Shown one piece after another: positions 7,772 through 16,971 of a DNA stretch of 64,000 nucleotides; within the stretch, counting starts at the first letter, position 1; each line of letters starts with the position of its first letter. Source of the DNA: Pseudoduganella buxea. Lineage in GTDB: Bacteria; Pseudomonadota; Gammaproteobacteria; Burkholderiales; Burkholderiaceae_D. The DNA lies in contig NZ_WNKZ01000014.1 of assembly GCF_009720835.1 (NCBI RefSeq), positions 1 through 64,000 on the forward strand. The letters are read 5' to 3'. The translations under genes were made by a program, and so were the position numbers. The notes beneath the pieces are model-generated. The model saw only the letters and a list, made by a program, of their open reading frames with translations, was not told the DNA's origin and did no database searches.

Positions 7772-8466
7772 TGGAAACCAATCTCTTCACGAACGCGACC
7801 GGCAGCGGCGCCAATTCCACCGGCGCCTCGCCGCTGGCCAACGGTACCAGCGAAAGCAAGGAAATGTTCACCAAGCTGCTGGTGGCGCAGATCCAGAACC
7901 AGGACCCGCTGGAGCCGTCCGATCCGTCGCAATTCGTCCAGCAGCTGACCCAGCTGTCCCAGACGGAAGCGTTGCAGAGCCTGGCTTCCCTGACCAGCAA
8001 CAACGCCAGCGTGCTGCAAAGCATGCAGGTGCTGGCACTGGGCGGCCAGGTCGGTTCCGAAGTGATGGCCAATGTCGGCACCGTCCAGCTCGATGGCGCC
8101 AAGGTCAACGGTGCCGTTACCCTGTCGGGCAACAGCAGCAAGACCACCCTGGTGCTGACCGACAGCGGCGGCCAGGACCACGAACTGGCACTCGGTCCGC
8201 TGTCCGCGGGCAGCGTGCCGTTCTCGATCGATCCGACGGCAATGGGCTTGCCGGCGGGTTCCTACAAGATGAAGGTCGTCACCAGCTCGGGCGAGCTGCC
8301 ACCGGTGGATATCGCCGGACGCCTGAACAGTGTTCGACTCAGCTCGACCGGCAGCATTGTGCTGAACATCGCCAACGTGGGCGAAGTCGCACCGAGCAAC
8401 GTTACCGCTTTCAACGGTAAGCCCAATACCGTCGCCGCTGCCGGCGCCGTCACTTCTACTTTGTAA
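7771..8466 (+). CDS. flgD: FlgD hook-capping scaffold
   Basis: The 231-residue protein has the conserved FlgD N-terminal block (MFTKLLVAQIQNQDPLEP and FVQQLTQLSQTEALQSL), followed by a FLgD tudor-like domain and an Ig-like FlgD domain. FlgD caps the growing hook and is lost when the hook is done. It overlaps flgC by one base and is 9 bp from flgE. Confidence 0.94.
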   Translation: METNLFTNATGSGANSTGASPLANGTSESKEMFTKLLVAQIQNQDPLEPSDPSQFVQQLTQLSQTEALQSLASLTSNNASVLQSMQVLALGGQVGSEVMANVGTVQLDGAKVNGAVTLSGNSSKTTLVLTDSGGQDHELALGPLSAGSVPFSIDPTAMGLPAGSYKMKVVTSSGELPPVDIAGRLNSVRLSSTGSIVLNIANVGEVAPSNVTAFNGKPNTVAAAGAVTSTL

Positions 8467-8475
8467 GGACTTCCC

Positions 8476-9690
8476 ATGAGCTTCAATATCGCACTGTCCG
8501 GCATCCAGGCCATCAACGAGCAACTGAACAGCATTTCGAACAATATCGCCAACGCGGGCACCTACGGCTACAAGGCCCAGCGCGCCAACTTCTCGTCGAT
8601 GTACGCAGGCAGCCAGCCCACCGGCGCCCAGATCGGTTCGACCACGCAGAACATCGCCCTGACCGGCGGCGTGCTCAACACGGGCCGTTCGATGGACGCG
8701 TCGATCGACGGCCGTGGCTTCTTCATCAGCAAGACCTCGTCCGGCCAGGAAGTCTACAGCCGCGTCGGCATCTTCACGAAGGACGGTTCCGACTTTCTCG
8801 TCGACAGCGCCGGTCGCCGTGTCCAGGGCGCCAAGCTGACCCCGGGCGTGGCCGCACCGGGCCCGAAAGGCGACATCCTCGTGCCGACCACGACCCTGGC
8901 AGCCAAGGCATCGACGGCGATCGATTTCGCCGCCAACCTGTCGGCCGACTGGAAGGCACCCGTCGGTACCTTCCCGGCCGCGCCGACGGCGGCCACGCCG
9001 CCCGACCCATCGACCTACAATATGTCGAAGACGACGGTTGCATTCGACACCCAGGGCGTGGCCCACACGGTGACGCAGTACTTCGCCCGCACCGGCGACG
9101 CTTCCCTCGACGTCACCGTGCACACGCTGGTGGACGGCGCGCCGGCCCTGACGGGTGCCAGCACCACCCTGAAGTTCGACAGCTCGGGCAAGCTCGACAC
9201 GACGACGGCCACGAATGCCATCACGTTCGCCGCGCCGCCGGCCGCCAACGGCGCCATCACTGTCGACTACACGGGCACCACCTTCCAGGCCGGTGAAGCG
9301 ACGACGTCGACCAACGTGGCCGACGGCTACACGACGGGCCAGTACGTGGGCGTGGAACTGGGCAGCGACGGCAAGGTCATCGCCAAGTACTCGAACGGCG
9401 AGCAGCAGGCCGTCGGCCAGATCCTGATCGCCACGATGTCGAACGAAGATGCGCTGACTCCCGTGAACGACACCAGCTGGAGCGCCAACGGCGACGTCGG
9501 TACGATTACCGAGAGCAACCCGGGCGAAAGCGTCGCCGGTGGCCTGGCCATCGCCACCCTGGAAGGCTCGAACGTGGACATCACGTCGGAACTGGTCGGT
9601 CTGATGGGTTCGCAGCGCAATTACCAGGCGAACTCGAAGGTCATCACGACCGAGAACCAGATGCTGCAGTCGCTGATGCAGGCACTGTAA
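8476..9690 (+). CDS. flgE: FlgE hook protein
   Basis: The 404-residue protein has the rod/hook N-terminal domain (LNSISNNIANAGTYGYKAQ), a FlgE central D2-type region and the C-terminal helix domain (LVGLMGSQRNYQANSKVI, ending LMQAL). Its length is like the 402-residue enteric hook protein. It polymerises into the universal joint. GGACTTCCC precedes ATG 8476. Confidence 0.95.
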   Translation: MSFNIALSGIQAINEQLNSISNNIANAGTYGYKAQRANFSSMYAGSQPTGAQIGSTTQNIALTGGVLNTGRSMDASIDGRGFFISKTSSGQEVYSRVGIFTKDGSDFLVDSAGRRVQGAKLTPGVAAPGPKGDILVPTTTLAAKASTAIDFAANLSADWKAPVGTFPAAPTAATPPDPSTYNMSKTTVAFDTQGVAHTVTQYFARTGDASLDVTVHTLVDGAPALTGASTTLKFDSSGKLDTTTATNAITFAAPPAANGAITVDYTGTTFQAGEATTSTNVADGYTTGQYVGVELGSDGKVIAKYSNGEQQAVGQILIATMSNEDALTPVNDTSWSANGDVGTITESNPGESVAGGLAIATLEGSNVDITSELVGLMGSQRNYQANSKVITTENQMLQSLMQAL

Positions 9691-9703
9691 GCGGAGCCGG
9701 CTC

Positions 9704-10435
9704 ATGGATGCGCTGATCTACACCGCGATGAGCGGCGCCGAGCGGGCCCTGCGGGGCCAGCAGGTGCACGCCAACAATCTCGCCAATGCCGACACCACCG
9801 GCTTCCGGGCGAATATGGAACTGGCCACGGCGCAAGCCCTGCCCGGCTACGGCTACGACGACCGCCACATGACGCAGTTGCAGGCCAATGCCGTGTCGAC
9901 CAAGCAGGGCACGTTGCGCCCCACCGGCCGCGACCTCGACGTGGCCATGTCCGGCCCCGGCATGTTCGCCGTGCAGGGCCCGACGGGCGAAGCCTATACC
10001 CGCGCCGGCAATATCACGCTGGACGCGGACGGCACGATGACCGTCAACGGCATGCAGCTGCTGGGTGAAGGCGGTCCCATCACCCTGCCCCAGCACAGCA
10101 GGATCGAAATCGGCCAGGACGGCACCGTGTCGATCCAGAGCCCGGGCGGTATCGGTGAAATGCAGGTGATTGACAAGCTGAAACTGGTTCGGGCCGAAGG
10201 CAGCGAACTGACCAAGAATGAGGCAGGCCTGCTCGTCGCACGCGACGGCCAGCCCCTGCCCACGGATAACACGGTGGAGGTGCGCGCCGGTCATCTGGAA
10301 GGAAGCAATGTGTCGGCCGTCGAAGAGATGGTCGCCACGATGAGCTTGACCCGCACCTTCGAAGTCCAGATGAAACTGTTCAAGGCCGCCGACGACATGA
10401 CGCAGGCGGGCAACCGCCTGATCGGTGGCGGCTAA
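9704..10435 (+). CDS. flgF: FlgF proximal rod protein
   Basis: The 243-residue protein begins MDALIYTAMSGAERALRGQ and carries the rod motif VHANNLANADTTGFRA, the DUF1078-like middle and the C-terminal helix (EEMVATMSLTRTFEVQMKLF). Size matches FlgF. GGAGCC lies 7 bp before ATG. It is the last gene before a 93-bp gap with a sigma-28 promoter. Confidence 0.94.
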   Translation: MDALIYTAMSGAERALRGQQVHANNLANADTTGFRANMELATAQALPGYGYDDRHMTQLQANAVSTKQGTLRPTGRDLDVAMSGPGMFAVQGPTGEAYTRAGNITLDADGTMTVNGMQLLGEGGPITLPQHSRIEIGQDGTVSIQSPGGIGEMQVIDKLKLVRAEGSELTKNEAGLLVARDGQPLPTDNTVEVRAGHLEGSNVSAVEEMVATMSLTRTFEVQMKLFKAADDMTQAGNRLIGGG

Positions 10436-10468
10436 GCCACGGCAGGAAGTTTATTTCCTACTGCTGAG

Positions 10469-10495
10469 TAAAGTTGCCCAGCAGCATGCCGTAAA
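10469..10495 (+). promoter_or_regulatory. Sigma-28 (FliA) promoter upstream of flgG
   Basis: The sequence reads TAAAGTTG, 11 bases, GCCGTAAA (10469-10476 and 10488-10495). The enteric FliA consensus is TAAAGTTT-N11-GCCGATAA, so both boxes and the spacer fit closely. It lies in the only sizeable gap of the rod-hook operon, 33 bp before flgG, and would let FliA boost flgGHIJKL and the gene after it. Confidence 0.75.
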
Positions 10496-10528
10496 ATGAA
10501 CTAGCGCAACACTTACACGGAGTAATCG

Positions 10529-11320
10529 ATGAATCCAGCAATGTGGATCAGCAAGACGGGCGTGCAGGCACAAGATGCCAAGCTGCAGGCCATCGCCAAT
10601 AACCTGGCCAACGCCAACACGGTCGGCTTCAAGAAGGACCGCGTTGTTTTCGAAGACCTGTTCTACTCGGTCGAAGGCCAGCCGGGCGCCCAGCGCGCGG
10701 ACAACAACACGCTGGCGCCGACCGGCGTACAGCTGGGTAACGGTACCCACGTCGTCGGCACGCAGAAGGTGTTTACGACGGGTAACGCGCAGATCACCAG
10801 CAACCAGTATGACGTCATGGTCAGCGGTAACGGTTTCCTGCAGGTGCGCCGCCCGAACGGCGAAGCGGGCTTCACCCGCGCCGGCCAACTGGGCCTGGAC
10901 GCGAACGGCGTGCTGATCAACGCTCAGGGCCTGCCCCTGGTGCCGCAGATCACCGTACCGAACAATGCCACGTCGATCACGATCGCCGAGAACGGCACCG
11001 TGTCGGCCACGATTCCCGGCAACACGACGCCGACGGAACTGGGCCAGCTGACCTTGACGTCGTTCATCAACCCGGCCGGCCTGCAAGCCCTGGGCGAGAA
11101 CCTGTTCATGGAAACGGCCGCCTCGGGCGCCGCCACGGAAGGCCGCCCCGGCGACGCCCAGTTCGGCAAGATCAAGCAGGGTGCGCTGGAAGCGTCGAAC
11201 GTGCAGGTCGTGGAAGAAATGGTCGACATGATCGCGGCCCAACGTACGTACGAAATGAACACGAAAGTCTTGTCCGCAGCCGACAATATGCTGCAATACC
11301 TCGCCCAGGCAGCCCGATAA
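10529..11320 (+). CDS. flgG: FlgG distal rod protein
   Basis: The 263-residue protein begins MNPAMWISKTGVQAQDAKLQ with the motif IANNLANANTVGFKKDRV and ends with EEMVDMIAAQRTYEMNTKVL, matching FlgG (usually 260-262 residues). It builds the distal rod crossing the P and L rings. GGAGTAATCG lies just before the ATG. Its stop overlaps the flgH start. Confidence 0.95.
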   Translation: MNPAMWISKTGVQAQDAKLQAIANNLANANTVGFKKDRVVFEDLFYSVEGQPGAQRADNNTLAPTGVQLGNGTHVVGTQKVFTTGNAQITSNQYDVMVSGNGFLQVRRPNGEAGFTRAGQLGLDANGVLINAQGLPLVPQITVPNNATSITIAENGTVSATIPGNTTPTELGQLTLTSFINPAGLQALGENLFMETAASGAATEGRPGDAQFGKIKQGALEASNVQVVEEMVDMIAAQRTYEMNTKVLSAADNMLQYLAQAAR

Positions 11321-11985
11321 TGATGAAAGCGCAACTGAGCGCAATGGCCGCGTTGTTGCTGGCCGGTTGCGCCACCCTTCAACCGCCGGCAGTGCGCCCC
11401 GGTCCGTTCGACGACGCGCCCACCGTGGCCCGCTCGGCCGCGCCGCGCGGCGTCTCCGGCGGCGTGTTCTCGGCCGACAGCGGCCTGTCGCTGACGTCGG
11501 ACAGCCGCGCCTTCCGTGTCGGCGACCTCGTCACGGTGATCCTGCAGGAAACCACGCAGGCGTCGAAAAGCGCCGGCACCAAGCTGGGCAAGGACTCCGG
11601 GGTCGGCGTCGCCGCCCCTTCCCTGCTGGGCAAGGTGTTCCCGAAAGCCGGCGTGGAGCTGAACTCGACCCACTCGTTCCAGGGCGACGCCACGGCGACG
11701 CAACAGAACGCCCTGTCCGGCGCCATCACCGTCATCGTCCAGGAAGTCATGCCGAACGGCCTGTTGAAAGTGGCGGGCGAAAAAGGCCTGACGCTGAACC
11801 AGGGCGAGGAATTCGTGCGCCTGCGCGGCTACCTGCGCGCGGCCGATATCGACGCCAACAACCAGGTGTCGTCGCAACGCATCGCCAATGCCCGCATCGC
11901 CTATTCGGCGCAGGGCACCCTGGCCGATACCCAGCAGCCGGGCTGGCTGCAGCGCTTCTTCCTCGGCCCGTTGATGCCGTTCTAA
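11320..11985 (+). CDS. flgH: FlgH L-ring lipoprotein
   Basis: The 221-residue protein has a lipoprotein signal with lipobox LLAGC (Cys17) and the FlgH domain: [30 protein letters not shown] and [19 protein letters not shown]. It forms the outer-membrane L ring. The start overlaps the flgG stop by one base (TAATG). Confidence 0.95.
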   Translation: MMKAQLSAMAALLLAGCATLQPPAVRPGPFDDAPTVARSAAPRGVSGGVFSADSGLSLTSDSRAFRVGDLVTVILQETTQASKSAGTKLGKDSGVGVAAPSLLGKVFPKAGVELNSTHSFQGDATATQQNALSGAITVIVQEVMPNGLLKVAGEKGLTLNQGEEFVRLRGYLRAADIDANNQVSSQRIANARIAYSAQGTLADTQQPGWLQRFFLGPLMPF

Positions 11986-11992
11986 GGTGCAG

Positions 11993-13114
11993 ATGAAAAA
12001 CCGTGCTCTGAAAAACCTCGTTGCCGGCGTCCTCGCCGGCAGCGCCCTGCTGCTGGCCGCCGCGCCGGCCCACGCCGCCCAGGTGCTGCGCAACCTCGTC
12101 TCCATCGAGGGCGTGCGCGAGAACCCGCTGGTCGGCTATGGCCTCGTCGTCGGCCTGAACGGCAGCGGCGACTCGACCCAGGTGAAGTTCGCCAGCCAGT
12201 CCGTCGTCAACATGTTGAAGCAGTTCGGCGTCAAGATGCCGGACGGCGCCGACGCGAAAAGCAAGAACGTGGCGGCCGTGATGGTGTCGGCCGTGTTCCC
12301 GCCCGGCTACCGCCGCGGCCAGCCGATCGACGTGACCGTCTCGTCGCTGGGCGACGCCAAGAGCCTGCGTGGCGGCTCCTTGCTGCTCACGCCACTGCGC
12401 GCGGCCGACAATGAAACCTATGCACTGGCCCAGGGCAACGTGGTGGTGGGCGGCCTGTCCGCCGCCGGCAAGAGCGGCTCCTCCGTCACGGTGAACACGC
12501 CCACAGCCGGCCGGATTCCGAATGGCGCCATGATCGAACGGGAAATCGCCACCGATTTCTCCACCAGCGCCACCGTGCGCCTGTCGCTCAAGCGCCCTTC
12601 GTTCGAGACGGCCACCAATATCGTCGACTCGATCAACAAGAAATTCGGCAATGTCGCCAGCACGGACGACGCCACCAGCATCGCCGTGGTGGCACCGGAA
12701 AACCCGACCCAGCGCGTGGCCTTCATGGCCCGCCTGGAAAGCCTGTCGATCGAACAGGGCCAGGAAAATCCCCGCGTCGTGTTCAATTCGCGCACGGGCA
12801 CCGTCGTCATCGCCGACGGCCTGCGCGTGAAGGCCGCGGCCGTCACGCACGGTTCGCTCAAGGTGGTGATCTCGGAAAGCTCCAAGGTCAGCCAGCCGGG
12901 CGCGTTCTCGGGCGGCCAGACGGCCGTCACACCGAACTCGAACGTCAGCGTGGACCAGGGCTCCGGCCAGATGTTCAAGTGGCCGGCCGGCGCCAAGCTG
13001 CAGTCGATCATCGACGTCGTCAACAGCCTGGGCGCGACCCCGGACGACATCATGGCGATCCTGCAGGCGCTCGACCAGGCCGGCGCCATCGAAGGCGAAC
13101 TGGTGGTGATCTGA
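11993..13114 (+). CDS. flgI: FlgI P-ring protein
   Basis: The 373-residue protein has a Sec signal peptide (to APAHA, about residue 28) and the FlgI domain from [20 protein letters not shown] to the C-terminal [20 protein letters not shown]. Length is the family norm. I chose ATG 11993, which has AAGGTG just upstream; a GTG at 11987 would add two residues. It forms the periplasmic P ring with FlgA's help. The stop overlaps the flgJ start by one base. Confidence 0.95.
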   Translation: MKNRALKNLVAGVLAGSALLLAAAPAHAAQVLRNLVSIEGVRENPLVGYGLVVGLNGSGDSTQVKFASQSVVNMLKQFGVKMPDGADAKSKNVAAVMVSAVFPPGYRRGQPIDVTVSSLGDAKSLRGGSLLLTPLRAADNETYALAQGNVVVGGLSAAGKSGSSVTVNTPTAGRIPNGAMIEREIATDFSTSATVRLSLKRPSFETATNIVDSINKKFGNVASTDDATSIAVVAPENPTQRVAFMARLESLSIEQGQENPRVVFNSRTGTVVIADGLRVKAAAVTHGSLKVVISESSKVSQPGAFSGGQTAVTPNSNVSVDQGSGQMFKWPAGAKLQSIIDVVNSLGATPDDIMAILQALDQAGAIEGELVVI

Positions 13115-13527
13115 TGGACAACCGCCTGCCCGCCCTCCCCGCCTCCGGCCTCGGCCTGGGCCTCGACAAGGCCGACACCGGGCTGGCGAAAACGGTGGCC
13201 CCGGCCGCCGCCTCGCCCCAGGATGCCGCCTTCCTGAAGAAGGCCGACGAGGCCGCCGTCAAGTTCGAAAGCTTCTTCATCGGCCATATGCTCAAGCAGA
13301 TGCGCAGCTCGACGAAGGAAATGGCGGGCGAGGACAGCATCTACAAGGACTCGATTAACAGCGACATGCTGGACATGGCCGACAACCTCGTGGCCGACCA
13401 GCTGGCCGGCCAGCGCGCCTTCGGCGTGGCCGACGCCATCCTGCGCCAGCTGCTGCCGCCGGCCGTCAACAAGGTTGACAACGGCACCAATAAAATTGTC
13501 GACGCGAAAAATTCGCCGGCGGTTTAA
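13114..13527 (+). CDS. flgJ: FlgJ rod-cap protein, N-terminal domain only
   Basis: The 137-residue protein has only the rod-binding domain of FlgJ (AAVKFESFFIGHMLKQM through SDMLDMADNLVADQLAGQ and FGVADAILRQLL). The peptidoglycan hydrolase domain that usually follows is missing; the frame ends cleanly in TAA with no remnant downstream. A separate hydrolase is encoded at 4.4-5.2 kb. ATG 13114 overlaps the flgI stop (TGATG). Confidence 0.9.
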   Translation: MDNRLPALPASGLGLGLDKADTGLAKTVAPAAASPQDAAFLKKADEAAVKFESFFIGHMLKQMRSSTKEMAGEDSIYKDSINSDMLDMADNLVADQLAGQRAFGVADAILRQLLPPAVNKVDNGTNKIVDAKNSPAV

Positions 13528-13554
13528 TAAATCCCAAGGCCCTGTCGCCTTATA
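13528..13554 (+). promoter_or_regulatory. Possible weak sigma-28 promoter upstream of flgK
   Basis: TAAATCCC (13528-13535), 11 bases, then GCCTTATA (13547-13554). The -35 part and spacer fit sigma-28, and the -10 part keeps only GCC. It sits in the 87-bp flgJ-flgK gap, where many flagellar systems have a FliA promoter for the hook-associated proteins. Confidence 0.35.
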
Positions 13555-13614
13555 CAAGTAACGGTGCTGACGGGAACGATTCCTGGCCGGCACGCCGAGA
13601 CCAGGAATTCCGCC

Positions 13615-14988
13615 ATGACCATTATCAACAACGCACTGTCGGGTGCCGTCGCCGCCCAGGCTTCGCTGAACGCCGCCAGCCAGAACATCGCCAACCTGCA
13701 GACGCGCGGCTACACCCGCCAGGGCGTGCTGCTGACGGCGGTCACGGCCGGCTACAACGCGCAAGGCGCGGGCTCCGGCGTCGAGGTCAGCTCGATGCTG
13801 CGTTTTTCCGATTCGTACAAGACCCAGCAGATGTGGCGCTCCAACGCCGAGCTGGGCCAGCGGACCCAGGTGCAGCCTTACCTGACGCAGCTGGAACAGG
13901 TGATGGGCGACGACCAGTCCAGCCTGTCCAACGGCATTGACAACTTCTTCAAGGCCCTGAACGCCGTCGGCGAAGACCCCACGTCCGGTCCCCTGCGCGG
14001 CCAGGTCGTCACGGCCGCCCACGCGATGACGGAAAGCTTCAACAGCATCTACGCCGTCACCCGTACCCAGCAGATCTCGGTGCAGCAGCAGCGCGAATCG
14101 GTGCTGCCCAAGTTCAATACGCTGACGGCGAACATCGCTTCGCTGAACGAACGCATCACGACGGCCGGCTCGCTGGGCACGAACACGTCGGGCCTGATCG
14201 ACGAGCGCGACGTCGCCATCGACGAGCTGTCGAAGCTGGCGGCCATCGAAGTGCTCGAGCAGCCGGACGGCTCGCGTACGATCTCGCTGAAGACGGGCCA
14301 GCCGCTGGTGGTGGGCAAGCTGGCAGGTTCCCTGAAGATCGACACGACCAGCGGTTCGCCGCAACTGCAGGTGGCCTTCACCAACTCCACCTACGCCGTC
14401 GACGATTCGAAGATGGGCGGCCAGTTGGGCGGCCTGGGCAATTTTGAACGCAATACCCTGCTGCCGCTGCAGCAGTCGATCCGCGAACTGGGCGAGCAAC
14501 TGGCCACGGCCGTGAATACCCAGCTGGCGGCAGGCACGGACCCGGCCGGCAATCCCGGCAAGGCCCTGTTCTCGGCCAGCGGCGGCGGTGCCGGCGGCAT
14601 CCTGTCCGTGCCGGACGACTTCACGGCGGCCGACCTGGCATTTGCCGAAGCGGGCCAGCCGGCCGGCGACAGCACCAACCTGCAACTGCTGGTGGCGATC
14701 AAGCAGTCGACCGTCACGCTCGGTTCCATCGGCACCGTGTCGATCGGCGACGCCGACACCCAGCTGGTGGGCAAGCTGGCCATCGACAGCCAGCAGAACC
14801 AGTCGCTGATGAACACGGCCAAGACGATCCGCCAGCAGGCCGAGGACGACTGGGCCGCCACGAGCGGCGTCAACCGCGACGAGGAAGCCATCAACCTGGT
14901 GGAGTTCCAGAATATGTACCAGGCCAATATGAAGGTGCTGTCGGTGGCGAACCAGCTGTTCGATTCCACCCTGGCCATGTTCGGTTAA
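13615..14988 (+). CDS. flgK: FlgK hook-associated protein 1
   Basis: The 457-residue protein starts MTIINNALSGAVAAQASLN with the rod-type motif SQNIANLQTRGYTRQGV and ends with NLVEFQNMYQANMKVLSVAN and LFDSTLAMFG, as in FlgK. It is shorter than the enteric protein (547), mainly in the middle domains. It forms the hook-filament junction. I chose ATG 13615, which has CAGGAA upstream; the open frame reaches 13564 without homology. Confidence 0.92.
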   Translation: MTIINNALSGAVAAQASLNAASQNIANLQTRGYTRQGVLLTAVTAGYNAQGAGSGVEVSSMLRFSDSYKTQQMWRSNAELGQRTQVQPYLTQLEQVMGDDQSSLSNGIDNFFKALNAVGEDPTSGPLRGQVVTAAHAMTESFNSIYAVTRTQQISVQQQRESVLPKFNTLTANIASLNERITTAGSLGTNTSGLIDERDVAIDELSKLAAIEVLEQPDGSRTISLKTGQPLVVGKLAGSLKIDTTSGSPQLQVAFTNSTYAVDDSKMGGQLGGLGNFERNTLLPLQQSIRELGEQLATAVNTQLAAGTDPAGNPGKALFSASGGGAGGILSVPDDFTAADLAFAEAGQPAGDSTNLQLLVAIKQSTVTLGSIGTVSIGDADTQLVGKLAIDSQQNQSLMNTAKTIRQQAEDDWAATSGVNRDEEAINLVEFQNMYQANMKVLSVANQLFDSTLAMFG

Positions 14989-14998
14989 GGAGTCCACC

Positions 14999-15901
14999 AT
15001 GCGTATCGCAACCACCCAGTACCAGGCCACGATGAACCGCTCGCTGGAGCTGAACCAGACGATGACGTCGCGCCTGACGCAGCAGATGGCCACCGGCAAA
15101 TCGATTATCGTGCCGTCGGACGACCCCGTGACGAACGTGCGCATTTCGCGCCTGACGCGCGAGGAAGCCATCGTCGGCCAGTACCGCGAGAATATCGGCG
15201 CCGTCAAGATTCGCCTGACGAAGAACGAAAGCTACCTGTCCGGCATGGTTGGCGACCTGGGCGCGGCCCACGACCTGCTCGTATGGGCGGCCGATGGCAG
15301 CAACACGCCGGACGACCTGAAGTCGATGGTAAACAGCCTGGAAGCCTTGCGTGACAGCGTGCTGTACAACGCCAACACGCGCGACCAGGAAGGCAAGTAC
15401 ATCTTCTCCGGCACGGAAACGACGAAGCCGCCCATCGTGCTGGACACGGACGGCGTCACCTACAAGTTCGACGGCAACACGAAGGAACAGAAGGTCGTCG
15501 TCGGCAATGGCATCACGCAGACCGTCAATGTCGACGTGGGCGGCGTGGAGACCCTGCTGAACGATTTGAACACGGCCATCGACGCGTTGAAGAACACGAC
15601 GACGGATTCGTCGCACGATCCGCTGAAGAGCATCCTCAGCAACGCCATGGGCAGCGTCGAGGCCACGCAGGAAATGCTGTCGGGCAAAATCGCCAAGTTC
15701 GGCGGCGCCCAGAACGTGCTGACGACCCTGGACGGCAACCACGCCAACGTCAGCCTGTCGAACCGCACCGCCATGCACGATTTGGGCGCACTCGACTACG
15801 GAGTCGCCTCCAGCGAGCTGGCGGGATACAATATGGCACTCCAGGCCAGTTATCAATCGTACGCAAAAATCAGCAATTTATCGCTGTTCAGCGTGCTGTA
15901 A
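14999..15901 (+). CDS. flgL: FlgL hook-associated protein 3
   Basis: The 300-residue protein has a flagellin-type N-terminal helix (MRIATTQYQATMNRSLE, QQMATGKSIIVPSDDP) and a C-terminal helix (GALDYGVASSELAGYNMALQASYQSYAKI). This is the usual FlgL length and start. It forms the second junction layer under the filament. AAGGAG lies 6 bp before ATG. Confidence 0.92.
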   Translation: MRIATTQYQATMNRSLELNQTMTSRLTQQMATGKSIIVPSDDPVTNVRISRLTREEAIVGQYRENIGAVKIRLTKNESYLSGMVGDLGAAHDLLVWAADGSNTPDDLKSMVNSLEALRDSVLYNANTRDQEGKYIFSGTETTKPPIVLDTDGVTYKFDGNTKEQKVVVGNGITQTVNVDVGGVETLLNDLNTAIDALKNTTTDSSHDPLKSILSNAMGSVEATQEMLSGKIAKFGGAQNVLTTLDGNHANVSLSNRTAMHDLGALDYGVASSELAGYNMALQASYQSYAKISNLSLFSVL

Positions 15902-15930
15902 CCATGTAGTAATTTCGCACTGACATCGCC

Positions 15931-16971
15931 ATGCAAATCATCCAGCGCTCCAGTACCTCCGGCATCGCCACCGACTCCTCCGGCTCAGCATCCTCGCTGG
16001 ACCAGGCCGGTGTTGCGAACGCGGGCGCTGCCCAGGACCCCGGTTCCTCGCTCACCGCCAGCACGCCAGCGCCGCTGCGGCGCGGACTGAGCAACTGGGA
16101 CCAGCCCCTGCAGAACGATATTTCCAGCGCTCAGCAGGCGGTCGATTTCCTGGAACAGAGCGCGGCGCAGTTGCGGGCCCTGAAGTCGGACCTGTCGGCC
16201 AAGCTGGCCGCGCGCCAGATGCGCGACGGCCAGGTCGAGCAGCAGGTACGCCAGTTCAACGACACATGGCGCACGCGCCGCGAGGCCACCGGCGGCTCGC
16301 TCGACGCACGCCTGAACTTCAACAAGGGCGAGCCCGCCAGCCAGCGCTTCGCCGTGCGCGGCATGAACCTGGCCAACCTGCGCAACGGCGGGCGCGAAAC
16401 CCTGGCCATCTCGGTGGGCGGCGGCACCCAGGGCATGCGCTCGGTGCACCTGGGCCCGGGCCTGTCGGACAGCGAGATCGTCAGCCGCTTCGACCAGGCC
16501 CTGGCGCCGGCCGGCGTGCGCGTGTCGATGGGCCAGGATGGCGAGCTGACCTTCTCCACCGACGAAGCCAACTACCCGGCCGTGCGCGATGCGATTGCCG
16601 TGCAAGGCAGCGGCATCCGCTTCCCCACGGGCCAGCTGAACCGGCTGAAGGTGGAAGCGGAAGCGCCGGCCGTGATGCCGGAGAACTGGGGCACGGGCGA
16701 TATCGAAGCCATGCGCGAGACGCTGCAGCAGGTGATGCAGGCGCTGTCGCACGTGGAAGCGGCGTTGTCGAAGGTGCGCCAGGAGCTGAACGCGGCGACG
16801 ATGCGCGCCGAGAACAGCATGCCGGAAATCGAAACAGCCGGCGTCGAGGATATCGCCGACAAGTTCGCCACCATCGCCAAGGAACCGGGCTACCAGTCGC
16901 TGCAGGCCCTGACGTCGGCCCTGGTGGGCATCAACCGCGAGCGCGTCGTCTCGCTCCTTACGCTGCGCTGA
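15931..16971 (+). CDS. Hook/flagellin-like protein after flgL (LafW-type candidate)
   Basis: The 346-residue protein is not a standard named flagellar protein. It has a Ser/Ala-rich start (1-45), a helical part (about 58-110, AVDFLEQSAAQLRALKSDL), a beta domain (about 125-235) resembling the hook-IN motif of flagellins and FliD (LAISVGGGTQGMRSVHLG, EIVSRFDQALAPAGVRVSMG, ELTFSTDE) and a long C-terminal helix (about 255-346) ending GINRERVVSLLTLR, like the coiled ends of filament proteins. Its place right after flgL is that of lafW, annotated as a hook-associated protein in E. coli Flag-2 and Aeromonas loci. The assignment is by position and fold pattern only. Its 3' end overlaps the convergent c-di-GMP gene by 14 bp. 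Confidence 0.6.
   Translation: MQIIQRSSTSGIATDSSGSASSLDQAGVANAGAAQDPGSSLTASTPAPLRRGLSNWDQPLQNDISSAQQAVDFLEQSAAQLRALKSDLSAKLAARQMRDGQVEQQVRQFNDTWRTRREATGGSLDARLNFNKGEPASQRFAVRGMNLANLRNGGRETLAISVGGGTQGMRSVHLGPGLSDSEIVSRFDQALAPAGVRVSMGQDGELTFSTDEANYPAVRDAIAVQGSGIRFPTGQLNRLKVEAEAPAVMPENWGTGDIEAMRETLQQVMQALSHVEAALSKVRQELNAATMRAENSMPEIETAGVEDIADKFATIAKEPGYQSLQALTSALVGINRERVVSLLTLR

Noticed and set aside
13114..13527. flgJ as a truncated pseudogene
   Set aside because: The rod-binding domain is complete, the stop is clean, and the hydrolase function is present as its own gene in the cluster.
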